A stretch of 64,000 nt of DNA from Pectobacterium sp. CFBP8739. Its GTDB lineage: Bacteria > Pseudomonadota > Gammaproteobacteria > Enterobacterales > Enterobacteriaceae. The position numbers and the translations under genes were made by a program. The notes under the pieces were generated by a model. The model worked only from the letters and a program-made list of their open reading frames with translations, was not told the DNA's origin and searched no databases. Positions 59,681 to 64,000 of the stretch are shown piece after piece (the first letter of the stretch is position 1; each line of letters starts with the position of its first letter). The DNA lies in contig NZ_JACDRR010000010.1 in assembly GCF_013449375.1 (NCBI RefSeq), positions 1-64,000 of the forward strand. The letters are read 5' to 3'.

Positions 59681-60874
59681 CTATTGTGCGTCCAGTACGT
59701 TAGCCATGATTTGATTTTGCCAGTCGAAATAGGGGTTAAAGGTCAGACGCACGTGGGTTTTGCCGTTTTCCTCGTATCCCCAATCGGAATACCACAGCGT
59801 GCTGCGATCCGCACAGGCCGCTAGGTCACTATTGGTTTGTCCATTGGCGCAAATGACGATTGCACCGGCTTTACCGTATTCCTTATTCTCTGGCGAAAAC
59901 AGCAGCGACATGTGTGAGAACTGGCTGATGCGCCACTCAGGCAGCGAGCCTGTTCGCACCAAAACGCGTGAGAAATGTACGCCAGCAGGGCGATCGCCAT
60001 ACCAGATCAGACGGCTGGACGGGTGGGTAAACTGCTTATCGAACGCGTCGACAATGTAAGTCGTATCAACGACGGAATCATGCTCTGCCAGCACGATTAA
60101 TACCGGCTTGTCATAAGGTTTTTTGGCAAGCTCTGAACGCACCCCGCTGCTGGAATAATAATATTGGGCGAAACCGTTGGTCGGCACACGCATATAGCGG
60201 GTTGCCAACTGCTCAGGGTAGCCGGGGCGTGCCGGCATCAGCCAGTCGGTAAAGACAGACAGCATCGGCGTCATGAAGTCGTATTTTTCGTTGGATTTAA
60301 TTGCGGGGGAAAATAACACCAGCCCTTTGATTTCCGGATGTTGTAACGCGTATTCCAGCACCAAATTGCCGCCAGTGGAGAAGCCACCCAGATAAACCTC
60401 ATCGACCTCTTTGCTAAGGATGGCGGCCTGTTCGGCGACGACCTTGCGCCAGTCATCGACGGTAACGTGCAATAGATCTGACGGTTGCGTGCCATGCCCC
60501 GGTAGCAACACGGTTCTGACCAGAAACCCTTGTTCGACCAATTGCGGGGTCACATCGGTGAATGAGCCGGGTGAGTCACCCAGTCCGTGCACCAGTAAAA
60601 TAGCCTTATGCGGCTGGCCGATGGGGCGGGTTTCACTGGGCGTGTTCCAGCGTAATTCCAGCTGTTTATCCGTGGTCTGGAAGGTGCGGTGCTGTGCGAC
60701 CCAGCGAGCCGTGTCTTGCTGATAGTGCTCGAATGACGTTTGCCCTAATGGCGTGATATCGCGCGGCGTGCTTGTACACCCCATGATGAAAAGGACGCCG
60801 ATAAGGGCGAATAAACCGGCCATTACCCGCTTCCCGATTGCCCACGAAACGAACCGGAATACGTTTATTGTCAT
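59681..60874 (-). CDS. Alpha/beta hydrolase lipoprotein
   Basis: A 397-residue protein with an N-terminal signal (residues 15-33, lipobox LFIMGC) and an alpha/beta hydrolase domain. The oxyanion segment is LLVHGLGDSPGSF near residue 92, the nucleophile elbow GFSTGG near 163, the acid LAEHDSVVD near 267 and the His probably in QFSHMS near 316. It resembles lysophospholipase/carboxylesterase proteins of the outer-membrane or periplasmic side; substrate unknown. AAGGAG lies 5 bases before the ATG. It is in the same direction as the Sia-like operon but lies 84 bp upstream of it and may be a separate unit. Confidence 0.83.
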   Translation of the reverse strand: MTINVFRFVSWAIGKRVMAGLFALIGVLFIMGCTSTPRDITPLGQTSFEHYQQDTARWVAQHRTFQTTDKQLELRWNTPSETRPIGQPHKAILLVHGLGDSPGSFTDVTPQLVEQGFLVRTVLLPGHGTQPSDLLHVTVDDWRKVVAEQAAILSKEVDEVYLGGFSTGGNLVLEYALQHPEIKGLVLFSPAIKSNEKYDFMTPMLSVFTDWLMPARPGYPEQLATRYMRVPTNGFAQYYYSSSGVRSELAKKPYDKPVLIVLAEHDSVVDTTYIVDAFDKQFTHPSSRLIWYGDRPAGVHFSRVLVRTGSLPEWRISQFSHMSLLFSPENKEYGKAGAIVICANGQTNSDLAACADRSTLWYSDWGYEENGKTHVRLTFNPYFDWQNQIMANVLDAQ

Positions 60875-61033
60875 TTATGCTCCTTGCCTGTTGGCAATAT
60901 CAACCCGATCGTTAACGGGATAATGGCGTTTCGACAACACTATATCCGAAATTATTTCGCGTGCAGATTGCTCAATGTGCGGCGTAATAGGGCTTCATGT
61001 TATACTTCAGACAAATTGGGCATTTTTCTGTCT

Positions 61034-61048
61034 TTTGGTCAGGCCAAT
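61034..61048 (+). promoter_or_regulatory. Putative UxuR/ExuR operator upstream of its own gene
   Basis: TTGGTCAGGCCAA (61035-61047) is an inverted repeat with TTGG/CCAA arms of the FadR-subfamily type. It lies 38 bp before the regulator ATG and downstream of a TATACT -10 box at 61001-61006, a good place for autorepression. Confidence 0.55.
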
Positions 61049-61084
61049 ATTGCGATGGCCGATGTTGAATAAAGGGATGGTGGT

Positions 61085-61819
61085 ATGCGTTTATATCAGC
61101 AGATTGGTGACAATCTCCGCGAGGAAATTCTGAAGGGCAACTATCAGATTGGCGATCGCTTGCCTCCCGAACGTGATATTGCTGAAACCTACAATGTCAG
61201 CCGTAGCGTGGTGCGTGAAGCGCTGATCATGCTGGAGCTGGAAAAGCTGATCGAGGTGCGTAAAGGCTCTGGCGTTTATGTCATGCAACTGCCGACCACA
61301 CAGTGGAAAGAGGGCGTAGTGGACAGCGGCTATGGTCCCTTTGAGCTGATGCAGGCGCGTCAACTGCTGGAAGGTGAAGTGGCCGCTTTTGCCGCGATGC
61401 AGGCGACCAAAAGTGACATTGTGAAAATGCGGCAGGCCATTGAACAAGAAAGGACATCGCTTGAAAACGGCAGTGTGGATGAAAGTGCCGATGAGCAATT
61501 CCATTGCCTACTGGCGCAGTCTACCCAAAACAGCGTCTTAGCCAATATGGTGTATGAAGTGTGGCAGGCGCGTAAACGCAGCCCAATGTGGCAGGGCATT
61601 CACTCCCATACCGAGGATTTCAGCTATCAGCGCCAGTGGCTGGACGATCATGAACAGATCCTGCGTGCCGTGTCTCGTCGTGATGTGAACATGGCGCGTC
61701 AGGCAATGTGGCAGCATCTGGAAAACGTAAAAATTAAACTACTGGAAATCTCGAACGTGGACGATCCAGCGTTCGACGGCTATCTGTTCGAGTCTGTTCC
61801 TTCGCGTCTGGAATCCTGA
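61085..61819 (+). CDS. GntR/FadR-family uronate regulator (UxuR/ExuR-like)
   Basis: A 244-residue regulator with an N-terminal winged helix (GDRLPPERDIAETYNVSRSV, then VREALIMLELEKLIEVRKGSG) and a C-terminal FCD ligand domain containing GPFELMQARQLLEGEVAAFA and MARQAMWQHLENVKIKLLEI. The N terminus resembles E. coli ExuR and the C-terminal SNVDD-FDGYLF resembles UxuR, so I do not choose between the names. These repress hexuronate catabolism and respond to fructuronate or related uronates. It is followed in the same direction by uxuA and has operator-like palindromes before both genes. Confidence 0.88.
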   Translation: MRLYQQIGDNLREEILKGNYQIGDRLPPERDIAETYNVSRSVVREALIMLELEKLIEVRKGSGVYVMQLPTTQWKEGVVDSGYGPFELMQARQLLEGEVAAFAAMQATKSDIVKMRQAIEQERTSLENGSVDESADEQFHCLLAQSTQNSVLANMVYEVWQARKRSPMWQGIHSHTEDFSYQRQWLDDHEQILRAVSRRDVNMARQAMWQHLENVKIKLLEISNVDDPAFDGYLFESVPSRLES

Positions 61820-61978
61820 TTGCGCTTTGCATTCTCTTTCCCGTCTGGATTTTCTCTCCGGCATCGCATCGGTGTGCGGAGAGAAAAGATATCAGACCAA
61901 ATAACCTTTCTTTGATTTTCTCCTTCATTTTTTCAGTATTATTGGCATGATGTTAGGCCAAAAAACGAATTTTTTGTG

Positions 61979-61996
61979 TAATTGGTCAATCAATTT
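61979..61996 (+). promoter_or_regulatory. Putative UxuR/ExuR operator upstream of uxuA
   Basis: AATTGGTCAATCAATT (61980-61995) has AATTG/CAATT arms and resembles the known hexuronate box built on ATTGGT..ACCAAT. It sits just upstream of TTGACA. A weak CRP-like pattern TGTGT-N6-TCAAT (61975-61990) overlaps it, which would suit catabolite control but is uncertain. Confidence 0.6.
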
Positions 61997-62007
61997 GTGC
62001 ATTTCGT

Positions 62008-62036
62008 TTGACAGCCTGCCTCGGTCAGGTAGTCTT
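62008..62036 (+). promoter_or_regulatory. Candidate uxuA promoter
   Basis: A perfect -35 TTGACA (62008-62013) is followed, 16-17 bp later, by a poor -10 (TAGTCT/AGTCTT), which would suit an activator-dependent promoter. It lies about 70-95 bp upstream of the ATG. Confidence 0.45.
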
Positions 62037-62103
62037 TTCCTTATTTATTGATGAAAAAAGTGACAAAACAACTTTCTCACTTGGCGAAAAAAGGTAACTC
62101 GGT

Positions 62104-63300
62104 ATGGAACAAACTTGGCGTTGGTACGGTCCGAACGATCCTGTCTCACTGGATGATGTTCGGCAGGCGGGCGCGACTGGCGTGGTGACGGCATTACACC
62201 ACATTCCCAATGGTGAAATCTGGTCGATTGAAGAGATTGAAAAACGCAAAGCCGAATTGAAGGCGAAAGGGCTGGTCTGGTCGGTGGTAGAAAGCGTGCC
62301 GGTGCATGAAGAGATCAAAACCCAGACGGGGAATTATCAGCAGCATATTGCTAATTACCAGCAATCGCTGCGTAATTTGGCGCAGTGTGGGATTGATACG
62401 GTGTGCTATAACTTCATGCCCGTGTTGGACTGGACGCGAACCGATCTGGAGTATGTCCTGCCAGATGGTTCAAAAGCGTTGCGTTTCGATCATATTGCCT
62501 TTGCGGCCTTTGAACTGCATATCCTACAGCGTCACGGTGCTGAAAAAGATTACACGGCGGATGAACAGGCACAGGCTGCCGACTATTTCCGTGCGATGAG
62601 TGAAGAAGAGATTGCGCGTCTGACGGGGAATATTATCGCGGGCCTGCCGGGCTCCGAAGAAGGCTATACGCTTGAGCAATTCCGCGGACGTTTGGCGGAA
62701 TATGACGGTATTGACCATGCGACACTGCGTGAGCACCTTGGGCATTTCCTGCGTGAGATTGTGCCTGTTGCGGAAGCTGTCGGTATTCGCCTAGCCATTC
62801 ACCCCGATGATCCGCCGCGCCCGATTCTTGGGTTGCCGCGCGTGATGTCCACGATTGACGACATGCGCTGGTTGAAACAGACGGTTGATAGCCTGCATAA
62901 CGGCTTTACCTTCTGTACAGGTTCTTACGGCGTACGGGCCGATAATGATTTGGTGACGATGCTGGAAACGTTTGCCGATCGCGTGCATTTCACCCATCTG
63001 CGTGCCACCTGTCGCGAAGATAACCCCAATTCCTTCCACGAAGGGGCGCATTTGCAGGGGGATGTAGATATGGTGGCGATTATCAACGCCATTCTGGCGG
63101 AAGAGCTGCGGCGCCAGAGGGCGGGCGATCGCCGTCCGATCCCGATGCGGCCAGATCACGGGCATCAGATGCTGGACGATCTGAAAAAGAAAACCAATCC
63201 CGGCTACTCGGCAATCGGTCGTCTGAAAGGGCTGGCGGAACTGCGTGGCGTCGAGCTGGCGCTGAAGCGCACGCTGTTTACCGAATTGCAGCAAGGATGA
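62104..63300 (+). CDS. uxuA: D-mannonate dehydratase UxuA
   Basis: UxuA converts D-mannonate to 2-keto-3-deoxygluconate in glucuronate breakdown. The 398-residue TIM-barrel protein (E. coli 394) starts [20 protein letters not shown]. It carries [17 protein letters not shown] near residue 100 and the metal-site segments [18 protein letters not shown] (near 234), [12 protein letters not shown] and [14 protein letters not shown]. Expected partner uxuB (fructuronate reductase) does not follow; a pectate lyase gene lies downstream on the other strand. KDG formed here feeds the same route as pectin breakdown products. Confidence 0.97.
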   Translation: MEQTWRWYGPNDPVSLDDVRQAGATGVVTALHHIPNGEIWSIEEIEKRKAELKAKGLVWSVVESVPVHEEIKTQTGNYQQHIANYQQSLRNLAQCGIDTVCYNFMPVLDWTRTDLEYVLPDGSKALRFDHIAFAAFELHILQRHGAEKDYTADEQAQAADYFRAMSEEEIARLTGNIIAGLPGSEEGYTLEQFRGRLAEYDGIDHATLREHLGHFLREIVPVAEAVGIRLAIHPDDPPRPILGLPRVMSTIDDMRWLKQTVDSLHNGFTFCTGSYGVRADNDLVTMLETFADRVHFTHLRATCREDNPNSFHEGAHLQGDVDMVAIINAILAEELRRQRAGDRRPIPMRPDHGHQMLDDLKKKTNPGYSAIGRLKGLAELRGVELALKRTLFTELQQG

Positions 63301-63309
63301 TGAAATGAA

Positions 63310-63337
63310 ACAGACCGTGCTTAGTAGCACGGTCTGT
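63310..63337. terminator. Hairpin after uxuA, between convergent genes
   Basis: Perfect 12-bp stem ACAGACCGTGCT/AGCACGGTCTGT with TAGT loop, 10 bp after the uxuA stop. The T-tract is missing on the plus strand; on the minus strand a short TTTCATTTC follows. It is probably a terminator for one or both transcripts. Confidence 0.7.
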
Positions 63338-63398
63338 AGATGACTGATGCGTCAGGACCCCAGAGGAAGTTAATTACGAGTGAACTCTGCCAGCAGAA

Positions 63399-64000
63399 TT
63401 ACAGGGCTTTAACGTTTGAGCGGCTGACTTTACAGTTCTTGGTATCCCAGTATTCACCGTGTTTAGGAGAGTTACCTTTGCCTTTTTCTACGCCGGTAAA
63501 CTCTTCACATACCGGTGGTTTTCCTTCTTTATAGTTTTTAATACGCAAATCGCGGATTTCAGCCACATCGCCAAAGTTACGGTTTACGCCAGCGATGCTG
63601 TCGATGGTGCCATTAACGGTTGCGCTGATGATGGTCAGGTTACGCGGGCCACCGTTGTTGGTGCAGTCACCGCAAGAGCGCCACAGTTTGCCGTGTTGAC
63701 CGGTCAGGGTGAAGTTGCCCTGTACGATCGTGTGGCTGTTTTTGGCATTCTGTTGCAGCACTTTGTCCGGTTTTCCACCAGGGCCATTGGTGGTGTTATG
63801 TGCGACACCGCCGACGATGGTCAGCGTTTTGCCGTTATTGGTTGCGGCATCTTCACAGATGTCTTCCCAGATCACGTTTTCAATACGGCAGTTGCCTGAT
63901 TTACAGTGGATACCGTCAGAACCGCCTTTTTCGGAGATGCGCAGGTTCTTAATGGTGGCATTTTCCAGCGTGATAACCGGAGGCTGCTTATCACTGTCGC
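63399..64000 (-). CDS. pel3: Pectate lyase, polysaccharide lyase family 3 (partial, N terminus outside window)
   Basis: The frame runs off the right edge; about 200 C-terminal residues are visible. The sequence TLENATIKNLRI, SEKGGSDGIHCKSGNCRIEN and VIWEDICEDAAT is the PL3 core, where the Asp/Glu-rich strand binds Ca2+. LTIVGGVAHNTTNGPGGKPD, DKVLQQNAKNSHTIVQGNFT and KLWRSCGDCTNNGG follow. PL3 enzymes cleave polygalacturonate by beta-elimination and are secreted virulence factors in soft-rot bacteria (Pel-3/PelI). The many Cys suggest disulfides formed in the periplasm before secretion. The symbol is a best guess; signal peptide and any N-terminal extra domain cannot be seen. Confidence 0.9.
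   Translation of the reverse strand, partial: DSDKQPPVITLENATIKNLRISEKGGSDGIHCKSGNCRIENVIWEDICEDAATNNGKTLTIVGGVAHNTTNGPGGKPDKVLQQNAKNSHTIVQGNFTLTGQHGKLWRSCGDCTNNGGPRNLTIISATVNGTIDSIAGVNRNFGDVAEIRDLRIKNYKEGKPPVCEEFTGVEKGKGNSPKHGEYWDTKNCKVSRSNVKAL

Overview
The window looks like chromosome of a soft-rot enterobacterium, most likely Pectobacterium. Nearly every core gene is a close relative of an Enterobacterales gene in the familiar order. The plant-pathogen character comes from an RsmB regulatory RNA between syd and yqcC, a uronate regulator next to uxuA (mannonate dehydratase), and the C-terminal part of a family 3 pectate lyase at the right edge. These assignments rest on recalled family features and synteny; no search was run.

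Layout. 1-13.5 kb: cell-wall hydrolase mltA, a BisC-type molybdoenzyme, the tcdA / csdE-csdA sulfur and tRNA-modification genes, a YgdI/YgdR lipoprotein, the divergent pair gcvB (sRNA) and gcvA, then ygdD-rlmM, xni, ppnN and queF. 13.5-17 kb: syd, tandem GacA-type boxes, rsmB, yqcC-truC-yqcA and yaeH. 17-43.3 kb: an essential housekeeping block. dapD, glnD and map read leftward. Reading rightward are rpsB-tsf, pyrH, frr, dxr, uppS-cdsA-rseP-bamA-skp-lpxD-fabZ-lpxA-lpxB-rnhB-dnaE-accA and tilS. This set links translation, isoprenoid and undecaprenyl-phosphate supply, phospholipid synthesis, outer-membrane assembly, lipid A synthesis, replication and fatty-acid initiation. A 41-codon remnant of yaeR overlaps the start of tilS. 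43.4-48.1 kb: rof/yaeP, yaeQ, nlpE and mutS.

48.1-64 kb is more variable: an AT-rich DUF711 gene between two REP-like direct repeats, a glutathione S-transferase, an EAL c-di-GMP phosphodiesterase with a CSS-type sensor, yjdM, mltB, a TauE/SafE permease convergent with a LysR regulator, and a four-gene leftward operon resembling the Pseudomonas SiaABCD system. In that operon a SpoIIE-type phosphatase, a SiaB-like kinase, a SiaC switch protein and a GGDEF diguanylate cyclase lie together. Then come a lipoprotein alpha/beta hydrolase, the uronate regulator, uxuA and the pectate lyase.

The strongest unexplained signal is a ~292-bp noncoding element present twice, at 9791-10082 (after rlmM) and 54498-54790 (after mltB). 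The copies differ in sequence, but several stems are kept by paired base changes, and the wobble pairs work as G-U only if the plus strand is the RNA. It looks like a structured, dispersed RNA element that I do not recognise with certainty. The Sia-like operon, with a soluble CBS-type input in place of the usual membrane sensor, is the most interesting protein system.
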